Source of the DNA: Alphaproteobacteria bacterium
GTDB taxonomy: Bacteria > Pseudomonadota > Alphaproteobacteria > RF32 > UBA3637
Assembly: GCA_017632555.1 (NCBI GenBank)
Contig: JAGBRF010000127.1
Location: 1 to 18,194, forward strand
Direction of reading: 5' to 3'
DNA length: 18,194 nucleotides
Part shown: piece by piece, positions 8,385 to 15,469 of the stretch
Position numbering within the stretch: position 1 is the first letter of the stretch
How the letters are laid out: every line of letters starts with the position of its first letter
Program-made: the position numbers and the translations under genes
Notes under the pieces: generated by a model
The model's input: the letters and a program-made list of their open reading frames with translations, nothing else
The model's database searches: none
Told to the model about the DNA's origin: nothing

Positions 8385-9515
8385 CTACCCTTTCAAAATA
8401 ACACTTGCGTTACTGCCACCAAAAGCAAAAGAATTGCTTAAAACGGTGTGAATTTCTTTATGCACGTCCGACTTTGCCAAATTGATGGGTGGCAACGTAT
8501 CATCGTAAATACCATCATAAACGTGCGGTATAATAAAATTATGTTTTATCATCAACCAACAAAGCGCCGTTTCTATTGCTCCGGCCGCACCCAAAGCATG
8601 TCCCGTCAAAGGCTTTGTTGAAGCGCATAAAACATCTTTTCCGAACAACTGATAAACGGCTTTGCTTTCCATATCATCATTGGCCATTGTTCCCGTACCG
8701 TGAAGATTGATATAATCGACTTGTTCAGGCGACAATTTGGCATCCGACAAAGCTTGTTGCATAGCCATTAAAGCGCCCTTTCCTTCGGGATCGGGGTGTG
8801 TTAAATGATACCCGTCCGATGTTTCGCCAACGCCCAGCAATTCAATGCCGTCAACATCTTTTTCCATAATAAACAGTGCGGCGCCTTCGCCCAAATTGAT
8901 ACCCGTTCTGTTTTTGGAAAACGGATTTGTTTGCTTATCGCTTAATGCTTCCAGTGCATAAAAACCATTCAAGGCAAAATCACAGCAAGCATCCGCACCA
9001 CCCACCAAAACGGCATCACAAATGCCTTCTTTTATCAAATTACGGGCGGAAGAAAAAGCCTTTGCACTGGACGAACACGCCGTTGAAACGGTATAAGCCG
9101 GTCCCGAAAATCCGACACGATCTTTTAAATAAATGGCGGGCGTTCCCAATTCAATTTCATCAAAGGAAAATTCCGACGGACAATATCCCGTTTCAATCCA
9201 TTTGTTTATTTGTTGTTGCGCTTCATGAATGCCGGTATTGGAAGAACCCAAAACAATTCCCAATCGGTCGGATGAATACTTTTGTTTTAATTCATTGATG
9301 TTTTCTTTAATTTGATCCAATGCACAATCGATTAAATCATAACAACGCATTTGTTTTTTGTTTTGGATTTCGGCGGCACCGAAAGGTATTTCTTTTCCGT
9401 CCGCAATACGTGTTTTGAATTTGGGATATGTCATATTTTTTAAGTTGCCGTAAACTTCGCTTACAGACGCACCCAAAGCACAAACCAAACCCAAATACGG
9501 CAATGTTATTTTCAT
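8385..9515 (-). CDS. apeO: Aryl polyene beta-ketoacyl-ACP synthase ApeO
   Basis: 376 residues, a KAS I/II-like condensing enzyme with an intact active site: Cys147 in STACSSSA, His272 in NLHGTGTMAND, Lys301 and His306 in STKPLTGHALGAAG. The C-terminus SNSFAFGGSNASVIL is canonical. In the E. coli APE pathway ApeO pairs with the chain-length factor ApeC, and the apeC homologue is the divergent neighbour here. It is the main chain-elongating ketosynthase of the polyene. The frame also opens at a TTG (9530), but ATG 9515 is chosen: it gives the usual MKITLPYLGLVCALG start and has a purine-rich AAGAGA upstream. First gene of the minus-strand operon apeO-P-Q-R. Confidence 0.9.
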   Translation of the reverse strand: MKITLPYLGLVCALGASVSEVYGNLKNMTYPKFKTRIADGKEIPFGAAEIQNKKQMRCYDLIDCALDQIKENINELKQKYSSDRLGIVLGSSNTGIHEAQQQINKWIETGYCPSEFSFDEIELGTPAIYLKDRVGFSGPAYTVSTACSSSAKAFSSARNLIKEGICDAVLVGGADACCDFALNGFYALEALSDKQTNPFSKNRTGINLGEGAALFIMEKDVDGIELLGVGETSDGYHLTHPDPEGKGALMAMQQALSDAKLSPEQVDYINLHGTGTMANDDMESKAVYQLFGKDVLCASTKPLTGHALGAAGAIETALCWLMIKHNFIIPHVYDGIYDDTLPPINLAKSDVHKEIHTVLSNSFAFGGSNASVILKG

Positions 9516-9578
9516 CAAAATCTCTTGCAAAATATTATTTTATGTATAGTATTATACCAAAAGGATTTGTTTTTCAAG
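9516..9578. promoter_or_regulatory. Divergent control region between apeO and apeC
   Basis: These 63 AT-rich bases must hold start signals for both ape operons. The minus-strand promoter is good (separate entry). For the plus strand I see only weak options: TTGCAA (9525-9530) with TATTAT (9550-9555) at a 19-base spacing, or TATAGT (9545-9550) at 14. The plus-strand ribosome site AAGGA (9561-9565) lies 13 bases before the apeC ATG, and the apeO -10/-35 region overlaps the apeC leader, so the two promoters may interfere. No operator palindrome stands out. Confidence 0.5.
9551..9577 (-). promoter_or_regulatory. Promoter of apeOPQR
   Basis: On the minus strand: TTGAAA (9577-9572), a 15-base spacer, then a consensus TATAAT (9556-9551) preceded by TGG, an extended -10 element that can offset the short spacer. 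Transcription would begin near 9544, about 29 bases before the apeO ATG. Confidence 0.62.
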
Positions 9579-10217
9579 ATGAAAAAATTTTTTTACATTC
9601 AAAAATACGCGCTTTGGCAACAAAACGAAACGGAAAAAAAGCCCGATGTTAAATTTATTCCATCCCTTTTATCGCGCCGATTGACAACGGTGGAAAAAAC
9701 GGGGATTTTTTTGGCTCATCAATTGGAACCTTTACCGGAAAATTGCCACATTGTTTTTGCTTCGCGTTTCGGAGAATGGCAACAAACAATCGACTTGATA
9801 CAACAATTTCATATGGAAGGGGAAATGTCACCGGCCGGTTTTTCCCATTCCGTGCATAATGCTATGCCGGGTATGTTGTCCGTTCTAACCAAAAGCACAA
9901 ATACATATACATCCATCGCCGCAAAAGAATGGACAATTGAAAATGCTTTGATAGAGGCTTTTTGCGAACCCAAACCGGTTGTTTTTATTTTTGCGGAAGA
10001 AGAAACGCCCGAATTTTATCGTCCCCAATTTTCAAATCCGCTGACCGGTCACGGAGTGGCCTTTATCATATCGGACGAAGAAAGCGCTTCGGCACAAAAA
10101 ATTTCGGTTGATTTTGAAAAAAATGATGTTGAACCCGTTTTATTTTCGCAACTGGTTGACTTTTTAGGGGCAAAAGAAAGCCTGACCGCCACTCAATTTG
10201 TCATAAGGAAAGTATAA
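9579..10217 (+). CDS. apeC: Chain-length-factor-like ketosynthase fragment ApeC
   Basis: 212 residues matching the short 'beta-ketoacyl synthase N-terminal-like' family (Ketoacyl-synt_2) found in APE clusters. Recognisable parts are the ASRFGEWQQT segment (61-70) and FSHSVHNAMPGMLSV (88-102). It is about half the size of a ketosynthase and lacks the active-site Cys motif and the HGTGT and GH histidines, so it cannot condense by itself. In E. coli ApeC acts as a chain-length factor in a complex with ApeO; the divergent apeO is consistent with that. The longer frame from 9525 would overlap promoter elements, and ATG 9579 gives the family-like start MKKFFYIQKYALW. The stop overlaps apeD as TAATG. 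First gene of the plus-strand operon. Confidence 0.85.
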   Translation: MKKFFYIQKYALWQQNETEKKPDVKFIPSLLSRRLTTVEKTGIFLAHQLEPLPENCHIVFASRFGEWQQTIDLIQQFHMEGEMSPAGFSHSVHNAMPGMLSVLTKSTNTYTSIAAKEWTIENALIEAFCEPKPVVFIFAEEETPEFYRPQFSNPLTGHGVAFIISDEESASAQKISVDFEKNDVEPVLFSQLVDFLGAKESLTATQFVIRKV

Positions 10218-10957
10218 TGAGATTTCTTCGTTCCTGTTTAACCGTTTTTTGCTTTGGATTGTTTGGTGTCGGCGGGATAGTTGTCGGAATGATTTTATTT
10301 CCCATTTTTACCCTACTCGTTCCCAAAGAAAAAAAGCGAATTGTTTTAAGCCGTATTGTTCGCGGTTCGTGGATTTTCTTTGTCAATGTTATGATTTTTT
10401 TACGCTTGATTTCTGTTGACTTCAAAAGCAAACAAAAATTTGAAGACATCAAAGGAACTGTTATTGTGGCCAATCATCCGACTTTAATTGACGTTGTTTT
10501 ATTGGTCAGCAAAATCCCGAATTGCATTTGTGTTGTCAAAAACGGTTTATTGAAAAATCCGTTTATTAAAAATATTATTCGTTCTGTTTATTTGGTCAAT
10601 GGTGAAAGTCCGGAAGATTTTTTGAAAAAAGGGGGCGAAATTTTGTCCGCCGGAATGAATATCGTCATTTTCCCGGAAGGAACACGCACAAAAAATCCGC
10701 CCACCCAAAAGCCATCAAAATTATATCGCGGTTTTGCTCAATTGGCAGTCCGTTTTAATGCCCCCGTTTTACCGGTTCACATAACATGCGACCCTTTGAT
10801 TTTGGGAAAAAATCAAAAATGGTATAATACCGGCGTGAAAACAGCGCATTATACTTTTCGCTTTTTACCAATCATAAAAAACAAAGCTGTATCAGAAGAA
10901 GATTTTCATCATCAAGCCAAACTGTTGACCCAAAAAATCGAAGAAAAACTTTTTTAA
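10217..10957 (+). CDS. apeD: PlsC-family acyltransferase ApeD
   Basis: 246 residues with one or two N-terminal hydrophobic segments (about 10-35 and perhaps 50-65) and the PlsC/LPLAT domain: motif I NHPTLID (86-92, the HX4D box) and motif III FPEGTRTK (152-159). Family members transfer acyl groups from ACP or CoA to glycerophosphate-type or other lipid acceptors at the inner membrane. In APE clusters this gene is thought to move the polyenoyl chain onto a lipid-like acceptor; the acceptor is not settled. AAGGAA (10205-10210) serves the start within the apeC end. The gene is followed by a 67-base gap holding a promoter for apeE. A cellular PlsC is possible by sequence alone; the position between apeC and the ACPs supports ApeD. 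Confidence 0.82.
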   Translation: MRFLRSCLTVFCFGLFGVGGIVVGMILFPIFTLLVPKEKKRIVLSRIVRGSWIFFVNVMIFLRLISVDFKSKQKFEDIKGTVIVANHPTLIDVVLLVSKIPNCICVVKNGLLKNPFIKNIIRSVYLVNGESPEDFLKKGGEILSAGMNIVIFPEGTRTKNPPTQKPSKLYRGFAQLAVRFNAPVLPVHITCDPLILGKNQKWYNTGVKTAHYTFRFLPIIKNKAVSEEDFHHQAKLLTQKIEEKLF

Positions 10958-10965
10958 ATAACCAG

Positions 10966-10994
10966 TTGACTTTACAAATCTTTTTGATTAAAAT
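10966..10994 (+). promoter_or_regulatory. Internal promoter upstream of apeE
   Basis: TTGACT (10966-10971), a 17-base spacer and TAAAAT (10989-10994), both 5/6 matches at ideal spacing. The expected start near 11001 would give a leader of about 24 bases. It would allow the ACP genes and everything downstream to be expressed independently of apeCD. Confidence 0.65.
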
Positions 10995-11024
10995 CGTACT
11001 CATTAAATTGTGGAGATAATGTCG

Positions 11025-11288
11025 ATGAATAAAGACGATTTGGCCTTAGAAATAAAAGAACTGATTATTTCTTCTTTGGATTTGGAAGACTTGACCGTGA
11101 ACGATATTGATACAAAAGCACCTTTGTTTGGTGAAGGTTTGGGTTTGGATTCCATCGATGCTTTGGAATTAGGAATGGCTTTAAAGAAAAAATACGGTTT
11201 GACATTCAAAGCAAACAAAGAAGATAACAAAAAGTATTTTTATTCGGTTGAAACTTTGGCCGATTATATCATCGAATCAAAAAAATAA
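11025..11288 (+). CDS. apeE: Acyl carrier protein ApeE
   Basis: 87 residues, acidic and mostly helical, with the phosphopantetheine site GLDSIDALEL (Ser43). ACPs carry the growing chain as a thioester on 4'-phosphopantetheine; this is one of two ACPs adjacent in APE clusters. Starts are possible at GTG 11010, ATG 11019 and ATG 11025. GGAG at 11012-11015 is nine bases from 11025 but only three from 11019, so 11025 is preferred. The longer helix I-II region and the aromatic stretch KKYFYS near the C-terminus set it apart from housekeeping AcpP. It is followed 14 bases later by apeF. Confidence 0.87.
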   Translation: MNKDDLALEIKELIISSLDLEDLTVNDIDTKAPLFGEGLGLDSIDALELGMALKKKYGLTFKANKEDNKKYFYSVETLADYIIESKK

Positions 11289-11302
11289 TTGTTGGAGTTG
11301 CC

Positions 11303-11563
11303 ATGTACACACAAGAACAAATTTTCAATACGGTTAAAGAAATTTTAGTTTCGGATTTCGAATGTCCGGCGGAAAAATTGACTCCTTCCGTTCGCTTATT
11401 TGAAGATTTGGATTTGGACAGTATTGATTCTGTGGATTTGATTGTCAGATTACAAAAAATTATACAAAAGAAAGTCCAACCGGATGATTTCAAACAAATC
11501 AGAACATTACAAGATGTTGTCGTTGTAATTGAAAAAATCGTCAATGAACCAGACAGTCAATAA
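11303..11563 (+). CDS. apeF: Acyl carrier protein ApeF
   Basis: 86 residues with the canonical phosphopantetheine motif LDLDSIDSVDL (Ser40). It is preceded by GGAG (11294-11297) five bases before the ATG. With ApeE it provides the two carriers used in polyene assembly; in E. coli one of the two is the main elongation carrier, and I cannot tell from sequence which takes which role here. The 3' end overlaps apeG by 20 bases. Confidence 0.9.
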   Translation: MYTQEQIFNTVKEILVSDFECPAEKLTPSVRLFEDLDLDSIDSVDLIVRLQKIIQKKVQPDDFKQIRTLQDVVVVIEKIVNEPDSQ

Positions 11564-12089
11564 AATTTTAAAAGTTATCGGCGTTATTTTCGCCCTGTTA
11601 TATCCTTTCTGTGTTTTTTTATTATTAAACAGCGGTGTTTCCATGCGCTTTATGTCGCTTTTGCTGTTGGTATTGGTATTATCCGGCTTTTTGCGTTCAC
11701 AAAAAAAGATTTTTTTATGTGTCGGACTTGTTTTAATTTTGGGATTGTTGATTTTTGATAACGATTTGTTTTTGCGTTTATATCCCGTTTGTATGAATGC
11801 TTTAATTTGTTTTTCATTTTTGATTTCGTTGCGTGGAAAACCGCTAATTACCGTTTTTGCGGAAAAAATGGGAAACAAAGCAACACCGGAAATGTTATCC
11901 TATACAAAAAAAGCAACTGTTGCATGGGGCGTTTTTATGTTTATAAATACAGTTATTTCCTTTTTTACGCTTTTTTTGCCGTTGGACATTTGGACGTTAT
12001 ATAACGGGTTGATTTCTTATATATTGATTGGTATGATGTTTGGCATAGAATATTTGATTCGGCGGAGGTGTATGCGTGAAAGTATCTGA
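11544..12089 (+). CDS. apeG: APE cluster integral membrane protein ApeG (COG4648-like)
   Basis: 181 residues with about six hydrophobic spans and very few charged residues between them, ending in a basic tail (LIRRRCMRESI). It matches in position, size and topology the uncharacterised COG4648-type membrane protein that follows the ACPs in APE clusters. The frame opens at a TTG (11529), but ATG 11544 is chosen; both lie inside apeF, and no good Shine-Dalgarno is visible, so it probably relies on coupling to apeF. Its role is unknown: a membrane anchor for the biosynthetic complex or part of export would both fit. The call rests more on context than on motifs. Confidence 0.72.
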   Translation: MNQTVNKILKVIGVIFALLYPFCVFLLLNSGVSMRFMSLLLLVLVLSGFLRSQKKIFLCVGLVLILGLLIFDNDLFLRLYPVCMNALICFSFLISLRGKPLITVFAEKMGNKATPEMLSYTKKATVAWGVFMFINTVISFFTLFLPLDIWTLYNGLISYILIGMMFGIEYLIRRRCMRESI

Positions 12090-13782
12090 TGTTCTTTGTC
12101 AATCAGTTGATGATTTTGACCAATTTGTTTTGGATCAAAAACGTATTACCTTTAAGCAATACCAATCCGATGTTGCACGTTATTGCGCTGCGTTCAAAAA
12201 ACTTTCGGCACAATCCGTTGTTTTATACATTTCAGACAATTTGTACTTGTTTTTTTGCTGTTTTATGGGATTGTTGCATGCCGGAAAAGATATTATTTTA
12301 CCGGTGTATGTAACTCAAAAAACAATCGAAGATATGTTTGCTTATACGCCTGCCGTTGTGACAAATCAGCCATTTGAAACAACCGGCAATTTGATTTATC
12401 CCGACAAAATCGTTACCGAAGAAAAAAGCGATTTGATACCCATTCAAAACAGAACCGTTTCTTTTTTCACTTCGGGGTCAACCGGCAAACCCAAATTGAT
12501 CAACAAAAATTTTGAAATGTTAGCATCCGAAGTTCAAATGCATTCCGAAATGCAACGTGCTGTTATTGAAAAAAATCCGGTTCTAATTGCAACCGTTTTA
12601 CCTAATCACATGTTTGGCATGTTGTGGCGTTTTCTTTTTTCTTTGGCAAATCATTTATTGCAAGATTTGGATACGGTTATTTCACCCGAAGAAATTCAAG
12701 ATAAACAAAATCGTTATGAAAACATTTTATTGGTAACAACGCCAACGTTTATGAATGAAATAGCCGCCTATTCAGAACAATATCAATTCAAAAAAAATTG
12801 TTTGGCAATTTATTCGGCCGGCAGTTTGTTGACCGCTAAAACAGCACAAAAAATGCTTGATTTATTCGATGTTTCTCCGTTTGAAGTTTTTGCCAGCACG
12901 GAAACGGGCGGTGTCGCTTATCGAAATCAGACAACCGGTGAAAAATGGCACGTGTTTGATGCGGTTAAAATGGAACAAAACGATCAACAATGTTTGCGTG
13001 TTGTATCTTCCCCGTTTTCATTCGTTTGCCCTTTTGATATGCAAGATGTTATTCAAGATGTAACCCAAAATACTTTCATTTTGTTGGGCAGAAATGACCG
13101 CATTGTCAAAATTGCTGAAAGTCGTGTTGATTTGAATGAAATGGAAGAAAAGTTGATGGCCTTTCCTTTTATCCGTGAAGTGCGTTTAACAACATACACA
13201 ACGGATAAAAACTTTTTGGCATTAGCGGCTATTATTTGCTTAAATTCAAAAGGAACTGCTTTTTTAAAAACAGCCGATAAAATCTCTTTGGTTCAAAAAA
13301 TAAAAAAGCACCTGTCCGCTTATTATGAAAAAAGCATTTTGCCGAAAAAATTTCGTTTTGTTCATCAAATTCCCAAAAATCCGCAAGGCAAAATATTAAA
13401 AAAAGACATATCGGAAATTTTGGCTTCATCTGCACCGGAACCGATTGTGGAAAATTTGAAAGTTGATGAAAATTCTCTGTCCGCCGATTTGACATTTTTA
13501 AAAGATGCCATTTATTTTCAAGGGCATTTTCCGGGCCACCCGATTTTACCCGGGGTTATTCAGTTGCATTTTGCTTTTTATTTTTTGAAGCGGTATTTCA
13601 ACGAATATGAAGACAATTACACATTGCATAAATTAAAGTTTACCAGTTTGATTTTGCCCGACAAAACCGTTCATTTCGAATTGACAAAAACGGGTAAGAA
13701 AGAATTTGATTTTTTATACAGTGCGCCAAACAAAAACTATTCCAGCGGTAAAATCAGAATGGGGGAAGTCGCCAATGTTTAA
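12076..13782 (+). CDS. apeH-apeI: Fused acyl-activating enzyme and dehydratase, ApeH-ApeI
   Basis: 568 residues in two parts. Residues 1 to about 455 are an ANL-superfamily adenylate-forming enzyme: the ATP loop FTSGSTGKPK (131-140), STETGG (274-279), the hinge GRNDRIVK (338-345) and the catalytic lysine in NPQGKI (Lys439). Residues about 465-568 form a hotdog dehydratase with FQGHFPGHPILPGVIQL (481-497; catalytic His484). The ANL part (ApeH) is expected to activate the aryl starter acid and load it on an ACP; the C-terminal part corresponds to ApeI, a separate gene in E. coli. At the position of the FabZ catalytic Glu there is His498, so the acid may come from ApeP. The start is GTG 12076, chosen for the very strong GGAGGTG (12064-12070) five bases upstream. 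It overlaps apeG by 14 bases and apeJ by 8. No stop or frameshift separates the domains. Confidence 0.9.
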   Translation: MKVSDVLCQSVDDFDQFVLDQKRITFKQYQSDVARYCAAFKKLSAQSVVLYISDNLYLFFCCFMGLLHAGKDIILPVYVTQKTIEDMFAYTPAVVTNQPFETTGNLIYPDKIVTEEKSDLIPIQNRTVSFFTSGSTGKPKLINKNFEMLASEVQMHSEMQRAVIEKNPVLIATVLPNHMFGMLWRFLFSLANHLLQDLDTVISPEEIQDKQNRYENILLVTTPTFMNEIAAYSEQYQFKKNCLAIYSAGSLLTAKTAQKMLDLFDVSPFEVFASTETGGVAYRNQTTGEKWHVFDAVKMEQNDQQCLRVVSSPFSFVCPFDMQDVIQDVTQNTFILLGRNDRIVKIAESRVDLNEMEEKLMAFPFIREVRLTTYTTDKNFLALAAIICLNSKGTAFLKTADKISLVQKIKKHLSAYYEKSILPKKFRFVHQIPKNPQGKILKKDISEILASSAPEPIVENLKVDENSLSADLTFLKDAIYFQGHFPGHPILPGVIQLHFAFYFLKRYFNEYEDNYTLHKLKFTSLILPDKTVHFELTKTGKKEFDFLYSAPNKNYSSGKIRMGEVANV

Positions 13783-14491
13783 ACCCATTGTTGTTATTCC
13801 TTTTTTTAATCACGGCACGGCCTTAAAAAAAATAGCCCCCGAATTAAAAAACATACAATTACCGATATTATTGGTCAATGATGGTAGCGACAAAGAAAAC
13901 ACACGAATTTTGAAAGACCTGTGCAAAACCCATGGCTTTTTGTATGAAGAAAACAAAAAAAACGGGGGAAAAGGTGCTGCCGTCAGAACGGGGCTAAATT
14001 GGGCAATCAAAAACGGATATACTCATGCTTTGCAAATCGATGCGGACGGGCAACATAATTTAAAAGACGTCCCCGACTTTTTGAAATTGGCAAAAGAAAG
14101 TCCGAACAACATTATTTGCGGGCACCCCGTTTATGATGATAAAGCCCCAAAATCACGTTTGTATGGTCGAAAAGTCACAAACTTTTGGGTATGGATAGAA
14201 ACCGGCGGACGTTTGAAAACAGACACTATGTGCGGTTTTCGTATTTACCCGTTGTCTTTGATGAAAGATATTTTGCCGATCATTTGGTTTAATCGAATGG
14301 GCTTTGATATTGAAATTTTGGTCAAAAGCTTTTTAAACAAAATTCCGATTACCGAAAAAAGCACAAAAGTTGCTTATCAACCGGATGGTGTTTCGCACTT
14401 TCGCCCGTTCAAAGACAATGTGGAAATTTCTTGCGTTCATACGTGTTTGTGCGTATACTCGATATGGAAACTTTTAACCGGATGGAAATAA
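13775..14491 (+). CDS. apeJ: Family 2 glycosyltransferase (ApeJ, glycosyltransferase part)
   Basis: 238 residues with a GT-A fold: VIPFFNHGTALKK at the N-terminus, LLVNDGSDK (32-40), NGGKGAAVRTG (63-73) and the metal-binding DADGQH (89-94), like dolichyl-phosphate-mannose-synthase-type GT2 enzymes. No membrane anchor is obvious. It would use a nucleotide-activated sugar, with the acceptor unknown. In APE clusters a GT2 enzyme occurs at this position; as I recall, in E. coli ApeJ combines a glycosyltransferase with an LPLAT acyltransferase. Here only the glycosyltransferase is present, and an LPLAT gene stands separately at 17613. ATG 13775 is chosen over an upstream frame opening because GGGGGAAG (13761-13768) precedes it. 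It overlaps apeHI by 8 bases; apeK starts one base after its stop. Confidence 0.82.
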   Translation: MFKPIVVIPFFNHGTALKKIAPELKNIQLPILLVNDGSDKENTRILKDLCKTHGFLYEENKKNGGKGAAVRTGLNWAIKNGYTHALQIDADGQHNLKDVPDFLKLAKESPNNIICGHPVYDDKAPKSRLYGRKVTNFWVWIETGGRLKTDTMCGFRIYPLSLMKDILPIIWFNRMGFDIEILVKSFLNKIPITEKSTKVAYQPDGVSHFRPFKDNVEISCVHTCLCVYSIWKLLTGWK

Positions 14492-14492
14492 A

Positions 14493-14894
14493 ATGACTTT
14501 GAATTATGAAAAAATTATTCCTTTTTATGATGTTGATTCAATGCGGGTTGCGTGGCATGGCAACTATGTAAAATATTTGGAAGAAGCTCGTTGCGCTTAT
14601 TTGGCCGAACATCAAATGACCTATAACGACATGGAAAAAATCGGATACGCTTTTCCGATTGTTGAAATGAAAATAAAATACATTCACCCTTGCCTTTTCG
14701 GTCAAAAAATTATTATTCAAACGACATTAGAACCATGCGATAATTTTTTGTTTTTCAAATACGTTTTTGTGGACGCCAAAACAGGCGAAAAGTTATGCAA
14801 AGCCGAAACAAAACAAATGTGTGTATCCATGGAAAAACGGGAAAGTTTATATGAAATCCCCGAATTCGTATTAAAACAACTGGGATTAAAATGA
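14493..14894 (+). CDS. apeK: Acyl-ACP/CoA thioesterase ApeK (4HBT family)
   Basis: 133 residues, a YbgC/FadM-like hotdog thioesterase. The 4HBT signature FYDVDSMRVAWHGNYVKYLE (11-30) includes the conserved Asp15, His22, Asn24-Tyr25 and Glu30. It hydrolyses acyl thioesters; in the APE context it may release or proofread the chain. It starts one base after the apeJ stop and overlaps apeL by ATGA. Confidence 0.87.
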   Translation: MTLNYEKIIPFYDVDSMRVAWHGNYVKYLEEARCAYLAEHQMTYNDMEKIGYAFPIVEMKIKYIHPCLFGQKIIIQTTLEPCDNFLFFKYVFVDAKTGEKLCKAETKQMCVSMEKRESLYEIPEFVLKQLGLK

Positions 14895-15469
14895 AAAAAT
14901 TTGTTGTTTTTCTTTTATTGTTTTTCTTTTGTTCTGTCAAAGCTTGGTCTATGCCGGCAAAGTCCATTGTTTCCGATTTTTTTGCAAATACACAAAACAT
15001 AACTTTGCACTTTGAACAAACGAAAAGCATTCCCGATATTGAAAAACCGTTTCAATCTTCCGGCGTTTTTCAATTTGTGAAAAATAAAGGCTTTATTGTA
15101 AAGCAAGAAAAACCCCATACGCAAAAATTCGTATCTACGACAGAACGTTATTGCTTTGATGATAAAAATGAAGAATTAAAAAAATTACCTTACTTTTCGG
15201 ATATAAAAATTATAATCGATGACCTGTTGTCCGGTGATATGGATAAGTTGGAACAAATTTTCGATATTGCTTATCTTGAAAACACAAATTCGTGGCAAAT
15301 AATTTTGACCCCGACACAAAACAAAATGAAAGAATTTATTTCAAAAATCAAATTGACAGGGAATGAAACACAAATAACGAACTTGGTAATTGAATATACG
15401 GACGACACAAAAATAAATGTTGATTTTTCAATTATTGAACAGGATTTAACAAATGAAATTCACTGTTAG
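14891..15469 (+). CDS. apeL: LolA-like outer-membrane carrier protein ApeL
   Basis: 192 residues with a clear signal peptide (MKKFVVFLLLFFFCSVKA, cleavage near residues 18-21), then the start of a LolA-type half-barrel: ITLHFEQTKSIP and FQSSGVFQFV resemble the LolA pattern of FxQxK followed by a GxFxF strand, and the C-terminal half alternates beta strands. Housekeeping LolA ferries lipoproteins across the periplasm. APE clusters carry their own divergent copy next to the MMPL exporter, probably to carry the polyene lipid to the outer membrane. The ATG is in ATGA with apeK; the end overlaps apeM by 17 bases. The Cys at the extreme C-terminus is not a lipobox. Confidence 0.8.
   Translation: MKKFVVFLLLFFFCSVKAWSMPAKSIVSDFFANTQNITLHFEQTKSIPDIEKPFQSSGVFQFVKNKGFIVKQEKPHTQKFVSTTERYCFDDKNEELKKLPYFSDIKIIIDDLLSGDMDKLEQIFDIAYLENTNSWQIILTPTQNKMKEFISKIKLTGNETQITNLVIEYTDDTKINVDFSIIEQDLTNEIHC

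Noticed and set aside
9516..9530. TTG start at 9530 for apeO
   Set aside because: ATG 9515 matches the usual N-terminus of these ketosynthases and has a purine-rich site upstream.
5975..11563. Ordinary fatty-acid synthesis (fab) operon
   Set aside because: Two ketosynthases, a CLF-like half ketosynthase, two ACPs, an ANL ligase, a thioesterase, a LolA-like protein and an MMPL exporter together fit an APE cluster; no fabD, fabH or plsX is present.
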